A stretch of DNA of 64,000 nucleotides from Saprospiraceae bacterium. GTDB lineage: Bacteria; Bacteroidota; Bacteroidia; Chitinophagales; Saprospiraceae. Positions within the stretch are counted from its first letter, which is position 1; each line of letters opens with the position of its first letter. The translations under genes were made by a program, and so were the position numbers. The stretch covers positions 124,001-188,000 of the forward strand of contig JADKEB010000033.1 of the NCBI GenBank assembly GCA_016718205.1. The letters are read 5' to 3'. Below, piece after piece: positions 47,520 through 57,956 of the stretch. Below the pieces are notes generated by a model. It searched no databases, was not told the origin of the DNA, and was given only the letters and a program-made list of their open reading frames with translations.

Positions 47520-49495
47520 AATCCAAGTTGTGTTCTGAAAGTAGGGTCAATATTATTAAATTGAAGACTGATTGCCTGCTGCAGATCAATTTTAGCTTCT
47601 GCCATCATATTGATCGCTGCGTAAGTACGAGCTCTTTGGTAATGATATAAACCTATGTTGTTACTCTTATATTTTAACGCTTCTGAGTAGGCAGTTATTG
47701 CTTCCTTAGGTTTATTTAACAAACTTAATATGCGCCCTTTTTCATACCAAAGATCTGGATTATAAGGATTGAGCTTCAAATATGATTCAATATCAGCAAG
47801 AGCCAGATCAATTCTATTGATATTTTGATACATGATCGATCTGTTGAGATAGCCTACAGCATGATCTGGTTTCAGTCTCAGACCTATATTCAGGTCTTCT
47901 ATAGCTTTTTCGATATTGCCAAGTCTGGCATATGTAGCACCGCGATTGATCCTGAATTCACCGTCTGTGCTGTCATAAGATATGGCTTTGGTATAGTCAT
48001 TTAGTGCCAGCATCAGTGTATCCTGTCCTTTTGCGACCTCAAAAAACAAGCGGGCTCTGCTATTATATGCTTGTGGCTGATCATCTTTCATGCTGATAGT
48101 AGCGTTATAATCCGCCAATGCTTTATCAAAATTTTTTTGGTCTCTGTAGTAATTAGCCCTATTGCCGTATGGTAGCGTTGTAGCTTGGTAGTACTGTAAC
48201 ACATGGGTCCACAAAGTGCCGCTGTTTTTCCAGATTTTATTTTGCCTGAAAGTCATGATGCCCATCGCTATCAGATACACACTTGCCACTCCGAGTACAA
48301 TATTTCGATTTTTATTTTCTTGACTTGTCCATTGGTCAAAATAATAGCCAACTATAAAAAATAATCCCAGATACGCTATGTAAGTAAATCTATCTGCAAG
48401 ATATCCCTGACCTGCACCAAGGATTTGTAATAAAAAAATGATATTTACTATAAAGAATATAAGACCAAAAAATATGGCCTTTTTTTCCATCACATAACTT
48501 TTGTACAGTGCAAAAACAGTCAATGGAGCTATCAGCATACTGGGATAAAAGTACCATGGAAAATAATTCGGATATGGATATAGGGGTGACATCCGGAACG
48601 GAAATACTAATTTTATCAAGTATATGACAAAGCTGAATGCCCCCAAAAATAACCTTTGCAAGAAGTTGAAATTTGTTGTATCTTCCACGGAAGCTATGGA
48701 CCCAAATTCTTTGAGGGTCAAAATTCCATACACTCCAAAAGCAAGGGATAGTAAGAGAAAAGGGATTTTACTGACCAGATTTTTTAAAGAAAAATTTTTG
48801 TCCAGAAAATAATCTACGGCCATCATACTCAATGGCAGCGAAACCGCCTGAATCTTTGAGAATAGAGAGAGTACAAATAGCATGGTCATCCATACCCACC
48901 GAATGCCGGACCCATCGTGCTTATACTTTATGTACTGCAATAAAGCACCCAAATAGAATGCACCGAAAAGTACATCTTTTCTTTCAGTCACCCAAGCAAC
49001 AGACTCTACTCTCATGGGATGAATACCAAATAGTAGAGCCACTAAAAAAGCACCACGCCATCCCAGACCTAATGCTGTGCCAATCCTGAATACCAGAAAA
49101 ACACATATCAGATGCAAGAAAATATTATTGAAATGCCAGTAAGAAGGATTTTCAAACCCAAACCAGATTTTTTCAACGGCAAATGTCCAAATGGGTAGTG
49201 GATTATAATTACCGATTACCCCGCTGGTAAATATGTCTTTTGTATGATCCCAAAAGTTTTCCTTGTTGATATTTTGTATAAGTGGATTTTCATAGAAATT
49301 TCTGTCGTCATCCCAATTGACAAATTCATTGTTGATAGCTGTAGTAAAGCACAAAAAAGTGATCACCACAGCCACTAAAGCAGGCAGCCAATTAACATTC
49401 GAAAATGAGTTTTTTGTGTTTTCAACAGGAGACTTTTGTATTGGTTTCGGCTGAACCCCCGATTTAACTAGTGATGGTATTTTCTTTTTTGACAT
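47516..49495 (-). CDS. multi-pass membrane protein with C-terminal TPR repeats (TMTC/GT-C-like)
   Basis: The protein has 659 residues. After a basic cytoplasmic start, about ten or more membrane segments fill residues 35-410, with the acidic loop NWDDDRNFYENPLI just after TM1 and MRVESVAWVTERKD nearby. These are shared with glycosyltransferases of GT-C type, such as TMTC/PMT-like proteins. Residues about 430-650 are tandem TPR repeats (GNIEKAIEDLNIGLRLKPDH, PKEAITAYSEALKY). It may glycosylate secreted proteins, with TPRs recognising them. A variable 7-bp repeat lies just upstream of the start. Confidence 0.8.
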   Translation of the reverse strand: MSKKKIPSLVKSGVQPKPIQKSPVENTKNSFSNVNWLPALVAVVITFLCFTTAINNEFVNWDDDRNFYENPLIQNINKENFWDHTKDIFTSGVIGNYNPLPIWTFAVEKIWFGFENPSYWHFNNIFLHLICVFLVFRIGTALGLGWRGAFLVALLFGIHPMRVESVAWVTERKDVLFGAFYLGALLQYIKYKHDGSGIRWVWMTMLFVLSLFSKIQAVSLPLSMMAVDYFLDKNFSLKNLVSKIPFLLLSLAFGVYGILTLKEFGSIASVEDTTNFNFLQRLFLGAFSFVIYLIKLVFPFRMSPLYPYPNYFPWYFYPSMLIAPLTVFALYKSYVMEKKAIFFGLIFFIVNIIFLLQILGAGQGYLADRFTYIAYLGLFFIVGYYFDQWTSQENKNRNIVLGVASVYLIAMGIMTFRQNKIWKNSGTLWTHVLQYYQATTLPYGNRANYYRDQKNFDKALADYNATISMKDDQPQAYNSRARLFFEVAKGQDTLMLALNDYTKAISYDSTDGEFRINRGATYARLGNIEKAIEDLNIGLRLKPDHAVGYLNRSIMYQNINRIDLALADIESYLKLNPYNPDLWYEKGRILSLLNKPKEAITAYSEALKYKSNNIGLYHYQRARTYAAINMMAEAKIDLQQAISLQFNNIDPTFRTQLGL

Positions 49496-49545
49496 AATTT
49501 TTCTATCTATGTATAATATGTTGCAGCAAAGATAATTATAATTAC

Positions 49546-49615
49546 GAATTACGAATTATGAATTATGAATTATGAATTATGAATTATGAATTATGAATTA
49601 TGAATTATGAATTAC
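49546..49615. repeat. heptanucleotide microsatellite (GAATTAT)n
   Basis: Eight GAATTAT units (49553-49608) are flanked on each side by one GAATTAC unit. The tract lies about 55 bp before the start codon of the TPR membrane protein gene, in or near its promoter. Confidence 0.92.
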
Positions 49616-49658
49616 GAATGATTATATAACTAACAAACAAAGCATCGCTTCAATATCT

Positions 49659-50189
49659 TTATACTGACCAATTAATTTTTGAAATCTGATAGACAAAATT
49701 AATGGCTGGAGGCTCACCATAATAGGCAACATTGATTTCATCTATCTTTTTTGCACCAAGTCTGGTGATGGCCATTTGTGATCTAACATTTCCTGCCCCG
49801 ATGTGAAATAGCACATGATCCACATATTGAAAAATATAGTTCAACATTGTTTTTTTGACTTCAGCATTCATTCCAGTGCCCCAATATTCTCTGGCATAGA
49901 AGGTATATCCGATGAGGATCAGGTTTTGACTGTGATCATAATCATAAAATCTTGTGCTGCCTGCGATGGCTCCGGTAGCAGTATCTTTTATCAAAAATGC
50001 CCCACCACTTTCTATGGCACCTTTGAAATAATTCTTAAAAACTTCCTTTTGATACCGTGTTTTGTTGGGATGTTGTGCCCAGATCAACGGGTCAGAAGCA
50101 GCATGGTAGAGCACTTCAAAATCATCTTCTTCCAATGGTATTAAAGTAGCTTTTTCATTTTTTAAATTGGGTTGAATTGAAAATTCCAT
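49659..50189 (-). CDS. GNAT family N-acetyltransferase (RimJ/RimL type)
   Basis: The protein has 176 residues from the ATG at 50189. The acetyl-CoA-binding motif region is IGYTFYAREYWGTGMNAEVKKTML, with HIGAGNVRSQMAITRLGAKKID following, typical of the RimJ/RimL group. It transfers an acetyl group to an amine, perhaps a protein N-terminus or small molecule; the target is unknown. It is next to a TIGR02206-like membrane protein gene on the same strand. Confidence 0.85.
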   Translation of the reverse strand: MEFSIQPNLKNEKATLIPLEEDDFEVLYHAASDPLIWAQHPNKTRYQKEVFKNYFKGAIESGGAFLIKDTATGAIAGSTRFYDYDHSQNLILIGYTFYAREYWGTGMNAEVKKTMLNYIFQYVDHVLFHIGAGNVRSQMAITRLGAKKIDEINVAYYGEPPAINFVYQISKINWSV

Positions 50190-50228
50190 CGGCAATTTTA
50201 GAAGAGAAGTAAATGAGAATAGAAACTT

Positions 50229-50987
50229 TTAATGCTGATCTTTTTGCCCGGGACCTGGAATCCTTATGTTTAATAATGAAGGTTTAATTTTTTCCCAATG
50301 AAAAGGGATCAAGATCATTCCAAAAAACAAAATAAGGATAAACTCCAGCATCAGGATGTAATCAGGCCAAGGACCCAATAAATCGTAGAAAGTGGCTCCC
50401 GGTGGTTTTGCATTGAGGTACATGTAGTTGGCCCCTAGCATTACATTGATAGGGTATAATACAGCAGCAAGCAAATTGATGCATACTGCAGATCTGATAG
50501 CATCACTCACGGTGGGTGTATAACCATACACATACCAGCCGTAAAAAGCTCCCAGAATGATCACGGCATGCACAAGCCAATATCTGATGGCTTCGTAGTG
50601 CGGCAAAGATTCGGTCAGTGTCGGTGTGAATATGGATTGAGCACACCCTGCTATAATCAGGAAAAAAGTGATACCCCAGAGTTTGCGCCATTTAAACCAC
50701 ATAATGAAGGGCATCACCAGGGTCATGATATTGCAAAGATGCAAAGGTACATCTGCTGTTTGGTCAAAAATACCTGCATAGTATCTGTATATTACCTTAA
50801 ATAATTGTGTCGATGCCCCGGCAATACAGATAAGTGTTATAAAAAGTTGCTGCTGTGATGTATTCCAATATTTTTTGGCCCAATATGGTATAAAAACTAT
50901 TAATGCGATACATGCTGCAAAGCATATGGCATGCTCCACCCTGTAATTAATAAAATTGCCATTGTCTTTTAAGAATAGGTCCAGCAT
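50229..50987 (-). CDS. TIGR02206-like integral membrane protein
   Basis: The protein has 252 residues with about six to seven membrane segments. RVEHAICFAACIA, VPLHLCNIMTLVMP, HYEAIRYWLVHAVIILGAF and GPWPDYILMLEF are the conserved parts of this family (YwaF-like). Function is unknown. It is 39 bp upstream of the acetyltransferase gene. Confidence 0.8.
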   Translation of the reverse strand: MLDLFLKDNGNFINYRVEHAICFAACIALIVFIPYWAKKYWNTSQQQLFITLICIAGASTQLFKVIYRYYAGIFDQTADVPLHLCNIMTLVMPFIMWFKWRKLWGITFFLIIAGCAQSIFTPTLTESLPHYEAIRYWLVHAVIILGAFYGWYVYGYTPTVSDAIRSAVCINLLAAVLYPINVMLGANYMYLNAKPPGATFYDLLGPWPDYILMLEFILILFFGMILIPFHWEKIKPSLLNIRIPGPGQKDQH

Positions 50988-51074
50988 CTTGATGATTTAC
51001 ACAAGACAAATATACGATATTTTTGATATTTATATATTGATCAAAATAAAAACAACAAAATCTCAATTGTAATT

Positions 51075-52130
51075 TTATGCAATTTCACCACCGCAACTGC
51101 TTCCGGCTCCTGCTGTACATCCGTAACAATGTTGGTTGAGGACAATATTGCGCTGCATCAGAGTGTTCAGTTCGAAATCATTTATATGTCTCGATGGCGA
51201 ATCTACTTTCAGATCGAGCATTTGATTAAAATCGCAATCATAGATGTATCCGTCCCAGCTCACCGAAAGGGTATATCTACACATCAGCCCTGAGACGGTA
51301 GTAGGGTTGAATGCTTCGACAAGCGATGTCATATATTCTGTGTAATTACCGGATTCGATGAGATAGTCGAGAAACCGACTGATGGGCAGATTGGTGATCA
51401 CAAACAGTTTGTTGAAGGAGATATCATACCTGCGTTTCAATTGAAGTTTGAATTCATGCTCTAAAGAAGTCTGATGCCCCGGTAAAAACGCGCCGGAGGG
51501 GTTGTATACCAGATCAAGCAACAGCCCGGAACCTTCCATTCCATAGCCAACAGCGTTCAATCTTTTAAGTGCTTCTATACTATCTTCAAAAACTCCGTCT
51601 CCTCTCTGACTATCTGTCCGTGTCTTAGTGAAATAAGGTAAAGATGAAATCACTTCAACCTGATTTTCGGCAAAAAATTCCGGTAAATCATGATAGGATG
51701 GATTGGCCATGATGATCGTCAGGTTGCACCTGTTCATCACTTTTTTGCCCAGTTTACGGCATTCTTCTACAAACCAACGGAAGTGTGGGTTCATCTCCGG
51801 CGCTCCTCCGGTGATGTCCACAGTAGGAATATTATGATTGGACAATATTTCAAGGCACTTTTCGAGTGTTACTTTATCCATATTTTCCACTTTTTTATCC
51901 GGTCCCGCATCTACATGACAGTGTGCACAGGATTGATTGCACAGTTTCCCAATGTTGATTTGAAAAACCTGGGGTGTTACCGGTTGGAAAGTTGAGCCTA
52001 TTTTTGCTGCAAATGGTTCAAAATGATCATGCATGATTTCGTCACCATTCAACACTTTGAGCTGAAAGAAGGTATCTGCCAGTTTATTGTGTGTCACGGT
52101 CAGTGACTTTGATCGTTGTTTTACCCCCAT
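51075..52130 (-). CDS. arsS: arsenosugar biosynthesis radical SAM protein ArsS
   Basis: The protein has 351 residues. The radical SAM cluster motif is CNQSCAHCHVDAGPD (CxxxCxxC). DITGGAPEMNPHFRWF follows, and the C-terminal half is the cysteine-rich domain, ending QHCYGCTAGAGSSCGGEIA. Some relatives carry selenocysteine in that tail; here it is Cys. ArsS helps turn dimethylarsenic acid into arsenosugars. A peroxidase-like partner gene lies just upstream, but ArsM is not seen in the window. Confidence 0.9.
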   Translation of the reverse strand: MGVKQRSKSLTVTHNKLADTFFQLKVLNGDEIMHDHFEPFAAKIGSTFQPVTPQVFQINIGKLCNQSCAHCHVDAGPDKKVENMDKVTLEKCLEILSNHNIPTVDITGGAPEMNPHFRWFVEECRKLGKKVMNRCNLTIIMANPSYHDLPEFFAENQVEVISSLPYFTKTRTDSQRGDGVFEDSIEALKRLNAVGYGMEGSGLLLDLVYNPSGAFLPGHQTSLEHEFKLQLKRRYDISFNKLFVITNLPISRFLDYLIESGNYTEYMTSLVEAFNPTTVSGLMCRYTLSVSWDGYIYDCDFNQMLDLKVDSPSRHINDFELNTLMQRNIVLNQHCYGCTAGAGSSCGGEIA

Positions 52131-52283
52131 AAAATAGAAAATGACTGATTAATTGTTTGATTTTGAAATAACAAACCAAACATGACTATGTTCAGTTGGT
52201 ATATCATCTGAAAACAGCTTTAATATCTTGCTCTGATTTTGCCTTGTTTTTTTAATATTGGCTACGATTTTGAAGTAAGATTA

Positions 52284-52613
52284 TTACATCAGCTTCGCCT
52301 TGATGGTATTCATCATAGGTACCGCATTGACTAAAGTCGCTCCTCCTTTTATAGCTGCGGCAACATGCACTGCTTCCATCATTTGCTCTTCATCAGCCCC
52401 TTCTGAGAGACATCCTTGTGTGTACGCATCCATACAATAAGGACATTGCACTGTATGCGCAACGGCGAGAGCGATGAGATTTTTTTCTCTTACAGTAAGT
52501 GCTCCTTCCTTAAAGACTTCGCCATACCATTCAAAAAATTTTTTACCCATTTCAGGTTGCAGATCAACAATGTTTCCAAACTTTTTAAGGTCCTCCTGAT
52601 TAAAATAACTCAT
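52284..52613 (-). CDS. arsenosugar-associated peroxidase-like protein (AhpD/CMD family)
   Basis: The protein has 109 residues. It has the carboxymuconolactone decarboxylase/AhpD core with a redox pair in HTVQCPYCMDAYT and a partner acidic residue upstream (REKNLIALAVAH). This subgroup is regularly found beside ArsS, and the 153-bp gap here allows co-transcription. It may supply a thiol-redox step. Confidence 0.85.
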   Translation of the reverse strand: MSYFNQEDLKKFGNIVDLQPEMGKKFFEWYGEVFKEGALTVREKNLIALAVAHTVQCPYCMDAYTQGCLSEGADEEQMMEAVHVAAAIKGGATLVNAVPMMNTIKAKLM

Positions 52614-52755
52614 AATGATACTTTTTTAAATTGAGCGTCAATGATAAGGGTTTTGTTATTTATTTAATGTATGATGACAGTATTTTTTGTAAAAATGATG
52701 CATTGAAAAAAGCGAAGTGATTACTTCAGGCATAAACTGTAAAAATTGTAGCAAG

Positions 52756-53991
52756 CTATCCATTGCCACTTAAAACAACACCAATTTCGGCATTTTCTAA
52801 TTGTATGGTGATAATTATTTGCTGCTCTTCGAAAATTACATCATTCAATTGAGCACTTTCTATTTCTGGTTTTAATGAAACACGTTCTTCAAAAAATGTA
52901 AATGCAGGTATATTTTCAAAGTACTTTAAGAAAAACGGTGCAATGTCATAAGGAAACAAAGCATCCAGTTTATTGAATACAATTTTTTCTATTATTGGCG
53001 AAGATAATTTGTAAATTAAATTTTTTGCTTCGATGTCAACTTTAAGGTTATCAACATGAATCTTATTATCTGACTTATCTAAGTATGGGTGTCCTGTGAT
53101 AATAATGGTACCTTTTACCGGCTCACGTATGATAGCAGTCATCTCCATATACGAAGTATTTCTTATATGAATACTTTCTATGTCAAATGTTTTGCCACCG
53201 ATGTCTGTGCCATTCAAGGATTCCATAATCATTCTGGAAAGTCCATAATAAGACAATTCTATATCTGCGTTCAGGCTGTGGGTATGTGGGAGATCATCAA
53301 TCCATGTGAAATCTGGTTTGATCACAGGTTCAAATTGTTGATGAACGTCAGTAATTTTGGCGGTCAGATCTATCCATAGGTCAATATGAAGATCATCAGA
53401 GTCTTCTTTAATTTTTCCACCCAATATTTGATCAATTGTAAGATTAAAATATAATGGTGGTTTTTTAGAAATACTATAGTTGTACCCGTAAGATCTTACC
53501 TGATCAGTGATCAATTTTTTAACATCGATATTTTCAATTAGGTAGGCATCAATCTTATCGAGCAATTTTTCTTTCATATAATGGATGATACAATTGCTCA
53601 AAGTTTCAATTGGGATATCAAGGACTCCTATTTTTAATACAGGGCCCTCTTTCCACTTGTGTCCAATGAGTTTTGTGTCTGTGCGTATAGTAAAGTCTTG
53701 CAGAATATCAAAATCAATATCCAATTCTGCAAAAATATGACCTTCTCCTTCAATGCTAAATAATCCTGCCTTTTTCAGGAATTCAAAATCTATAGGGATA
53801 CCTGCTTTGATTGTTCTTTCAGATGCAGAAATATTAAAATCCTGAGGATTTGGGTCTGTAATTTTTAATTCATAACCATCTATATGAATTGTTCTATCAG
53901 GCCATTTTTGTAAAAATTGGGTAAGCAAACTGATTAAGCCCAGTTTTGATACCTTCATATCTATAAAAATGTGGCTGTCGTGTATTTTCAT
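52756..53991 (-). CDS. DUF4403 family protein
   Basis: The protein has 411 residues without a signal peptide in this start. It resembles DUF4403 proteins, which have a TULIP-like lipid-binding fold: two beta-rich lobes with repeated amphipathic strands (IKAGIPIDFEFLKK, FAELDIDFDILQDF, LHIDLWIDLTAKITDV). The role is unknown, possibly lipid handling. It stands alone between the ArsS pair and the BNR gene. Confidence 0.7.
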   Translation of the reverse strand: MKIHDSHIFIDMKVSKLGLISLLTQFLQKWPDRTIHIDGYELKITDPNPQDFNISASERTIKAGIPIDFEFLKKAGLFSIEGEGHIFAELDIDFDILQDFTIRTDTKLIGHKWKEGPVLKIGVLDIPIETLSNCIIHYMKEKLLDKIDAYLIENIDVKKLITDQVRSYGYNYSISKKPPLYFNLTIDQILGGKIKEDSDDLHIDLWIDLTAKITDVHQQFEPVIKPDFTWIDDLPHTHSLNADIELSYYGLSRMIMESLNGTDIGGKTFDIESIHIRNTSYMEMTAIIREPVKGTIIITGHPYLDKSDNKIHVDNLKVDIEAKNLIYKLSSPIIEKIVFNKLDALFPYDIAPFFLKYFENIPAFTFFEERVSLKPEIESAQLNDVIFEEQQIIITIQLENAEIGVVLSGNG

Positions 53992-54133
53992 TTTTTTTTA
54001 TTAGTAACTGCTATTGTGATACAAACGTATGTATAATTTTTATAATGCAATAATTTTTACATATTATTATTAAAACATGCTATCATGATATTTGTTGTCT
54101 GCTTACTTTAGCGTTGTTTTATTAGACTCAATA

Positions 54134-57100
54134 ATGAAATTTAAGCCACATATGAAATTCATCTTTTTTACACTTAGCCCATTTTTATTAGTTTTTTTGA
54201 TGCTAACAGGTGCAGATACTTTATATGCACAAAAGAAATCTGCAGCAAACAAAAAACAAGATAATACTGTCGCATCATCAAATTCAGCAATACATGCTGG
54301 ACCTGACTCAGCACTACTAAGCTCGATGGAATGGAGACATCTGGGCCCATTCAGAGGCGGAAGGTCATGTGCTGTCTCAGGAGTTCCGGGCAAACCCAAT
54401 TTATTCTATTTCGGAGCTACAGGCGGTGGTATCTGGAAGACTTACGATGGCGGACGCACCGGGAAAATATTTCAGATGGATTTTTTAGGGTTCTATAGGC
54501 AGTATCACGGTGGCACCATCAGATCAAAATGTGATCTATGTGGGTGGTGGAGAAAAAAACTGTCAGAGGCAACGTATCATCTGGGTCAGGAGTGTATAAG
54601 TCTGAAGATGCAGGTAAAACTTGGATATCATGTGGCCTTAAAAATTCAAGACATATCGGGAGAGTGAGAGTACACCCTACCAATCACGACATTGTATATG
54701 TAGCTGTGATGGGAGATCTGTTTAAAGACAGTGATGAAAGAGGGGTATACAAAAGTGTGGACGGAGGTAAAACTTGGAAAAAAACACTTTTTGCCAATGT
54801 TGCTGCTGGTGCAGTGGACTTGTGTATTGACCCTTCCAACCACAGGATCATTTATGCCACTACATGGAATGTACGAAGAACACCATACAGCCTCTCAAGT
54901 GGCGGCGATGGGTCAGCGATATGGAAGAGTACGGATGGTGGTGAGACTTGGGCCAATATTTCATCTGCTGAAGGACTTCCAACGGGTCCTTGGGGCATTG
55001 CAGGGGTGGCAGTAGCATACAACAATAATCAAATAGTCTATGCCATCATCGAAAACGAAAATGGAGGTGTATTCCGTTCTGATGATGGCGGAAAAACCTG
55101 GAAAAAGCAAAATGACGATCGTTCACTGCGTCAGAGAGCGTGGTACTACTCGAGAATATATACCGATACAAAAGATGACAATACGCTTTACGTACTCAAT
55201 GTAGATTATCACAAGTCAACCGATGGTGGCAAAACATTTAAGAATTTTGATGCACCACATGGTGACCATCATGATCTGTGGGTGGCACCTGAAAACCCAC
55301 AGCGTATGATCATAGGAGACGACGGTGGTGCCCAAGTGACCTATGATGGCGGAGAAACATGGAGTACCTATCATAACCAGCCTACAGCGCAATTCTATAG
55401 AGTGGTCACAGACAATCATTTTCCATATAGAATTTATGTCGCCCAACAGGATAACAGCACCCTTCGGATCGCTCACAGGACAACAGGTAGTGCCATTACC
55501 GAAGATGACTGGGAAGAAACAGCCGGTGGAGAATCTGCGCATATAGCTGTTGATCCTGTGAACCCTGATATTGTTTATGGAGGTAGTTATGATGGTTTTC
55601 TGACTCGGGTCAATCATAAAATCAATTCCGTAAGAGGGATCAACGTATGGCCGGACAACCCAATGGGACATGGCGCTGAAGGAGCAAAATATCGTTTTCA
55701 ATGGAATTTTCCTATTTTCTTTTCCAGACATAATCCCAAAAGACTATATGCGGCATCCAACCAGTTGCACGTAACCGAAGATGAGGGTCAAACCTGGAAG
55801 ATAGTTAGCCCGGACCTTACCAGAAATGAAAAAGAAAAACTGGGATCATCCGGAGGACCGATCACCAAGGACAATACCAGTGTGGAGTACTATGCCACCA
55901 TATTTGCAGTCAATGAATCACCGGTGCGGGAAGGACTGATTTGGGCCGGAAGTGATGATGGCAGGATGCATGTGACACAGGATGGAGGCAAAACCTGGAC
56001 TGAAATTACATCTTCACTGATGCCAAAATATCTCATGATCAATAGTGTTGAACCAAGCAGGCATGATCCGGCTGTGTGTTATGTTGCAGGAACAATGTAC
56101 AAGTCAGGTGACTATCTGCCCTACCTTTATAAAACCAATGATTACGGTAAAAGCTGGAAAAAAATAACCAATGGCATACCTGATGAATATTTTACGAGGG
56201 TCGTCAGAGAAGATGAAACAGTCCAAGGTTTGTTGTATGCAGGTACAGAAAAAGGGATGTTTATCTCGTATGATGATGGAGAAAGCTGGTCTTCTTTCCA
56301 GTTGAATCTTCCTATAGTTCCCATCACTGATCTTGCTCTTAAAAACAATAACCTCATCGCTGCTACCCAGGGCAGAAGCCTTTGGATCATCGATGATCTT
56401 ACTCATCTACATCAGGCCAGGGTTAAAAAAACATCTACTGAACCTTATCTATTCAAACCTATGGATAGCTATCGTATAGGAGGAGGTCAGCGCAAAGGAA
56501 GTAAAACTGTTGGTACCAATCATCCTGGTGGTGTGATGACACATTTTTATCTTCCTTCCTATGACGAGAAAAAAGATACAGTGGCCTTATTTTATATGAC
56601 TGCAAGTGGTGATACCATCAGGACATATTCCACTCATGCGAAAGAGGACAGAGACAAAATCAAGGTCAAAAAAGGTGGAAATATTTTCACATGGCGCATG
56701 GACTATCCAGCTGCTAAAAAATTTGATGGCATGATATTATGGTGGGGATCGCTCAATGGTGCCATCGCAAAAACAGGCGAGTACAAAGTAGCATTAAATA
56801 CCAACGGAAAAGCTCAGTCACAGAGCTTCAAAATTATTCCAAACCCTGTTTCAGAAGGAAATGCAGCTGATATAGCAAAGCAGTTTGAATTTATCAAATC
56901 AGTGAATGATAAAGTATCTGAAGCCCATCAGGCTATAACAGATATCAGATCTATGAAGGCTCAAGTCAAATCATACACCGATAAAATCGCAGATAAAGAA
57001 ATAAAAGATTATGCTGCCAAAATGGATTCCATATCATCGGATGTGGAGAAAAACCTCTACCAGACCAAAAATAAAAGTGGCCAGGATCCATTGAATTTTC

Positions 57101-57324
57101 CTATCAGACTTACCAATAAACTGGCACATCTGAATTCTCTGATGGGTATGGGTGTCAATGACTTTCCACCTACCGCCTCCATGTATGAAGTAAGGGATGA
57201 ACTGACAAGCCTGATAGATACTGAATTGAAAAAATGGTATGATGTCAAAGGTCCCATGTTGGCAGAATTAAATAAAATGATCAAGTCAAAAGCCTTGGAC
57301 GTCATTATTTTGAAAAAAGATTAA
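54134..57324 (+). pseudogene. secreted BNR/VPS10-like repeat protein (1), frameshifted
   Basis: The gene encodes about 1060 residues when repaired, with a signal peptide (ending ADTLYAQ). The propeller carries Asp-box repeats: KTYDGGRT, KSEDAGKTW, KSVDGGKTW, KSTDGGETW, RSDDGGKTW and more. It resembles sortilin/VPS10-like exported proteins of Bacteroidota, sometimes annotated as glycosyl hydrolases without proof. The last 180 residues are coiled. Between 54460 and 54560 the frame slips: one base seems lost after ACC at about 54460, one G at about 54488, and one A is gained at 54552-54558. The rest is open. Substrate unknown; peptide binding or cleavage is a possible role. Confidence 0.8.
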
Positions 57325-57364
57325 AAAAATATCAGTCCTTATTTTAACCTTAACCTTTGAGAAT

Positions 57365-57830
57365 ATGTCTTTAGTCAAACAAACAGCTGTAAGATTCAGG
57401 GAAGTGATTCTTTCGGGAAAATGGATTGCCAATACCAATTTTTTATGATCTATTGCAAGATGTAAATTTGCAGCAGGCCACAACCAGAATCGGTGACTTA
57501 AATACCATTGCCATGCTGACTTTTCATATACATTATTATATTGCGGGGATTTTACAGGTATTTGAAGGTGGGACACTTGATATCAGAGATAAATTCAGCT
57601 TTGATATGCCAGACCTTACGGAAGAAAGCCAGTGGGAAGAGATGAAACAAAAACTTTGGGAAGATGCGGAGAAATTTTCATATCATATAGAAAATATGAC
57701 AAAAGAACAATTGCATGGCGTCTTTGTCGATGAAAAATACGGGAATTTTCTGAGGAACATTGATGCTATGATTGAGCATAGTTATTACCACATGGGCCAA
57801 ATCGTATTGCTTAAGAAAATGTTGGTCTAA
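57365..57830 (+). pseudogene. DinB-like protein, frameshifted in a T run
   Basis: From the ATG at 57365 the frame reads MSLVKQTAVRFREVILSGKW and then stops at TGA within the T run at 57439-57444. Removing one T of six restores a 155-residue DinB-like four-helix protein. The restored part has LTFHIHYYIAG and MIEHSYYHMGQ, with the metal-site His residues. The family often acts as thiol-linked transferases. It is 40 bp after the BNR gene. The break lies in a homopolymer and is probably an error. Confidence 0.75.
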
Positions 57831-57897
57831 TTTTTTGAAAATATAGCGTCTTAGATAAGCGAATTGTCCTTATTCATGCATTTATAGTAAAAATGAA

Positions 57898-57934
57898 AAA
57901 CTCTATTCACACCACTGAAGTGAGAATAGAGTTT
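57898..57934. terminator. bidirectional terminator between the DinB-like and di-haem genes
   Basis: AAACTCTATTC (57898-57908) pairs perfectly with GAATAGAGTTT (57924-57934) over 11 bp with a 15-nt loop. It lies between two convergent stop codons, with A/T runs on both sides. Confidence 0.75.
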
Positions 57935-57956
57935 CACAGTTGCTTTACGTTGATTT

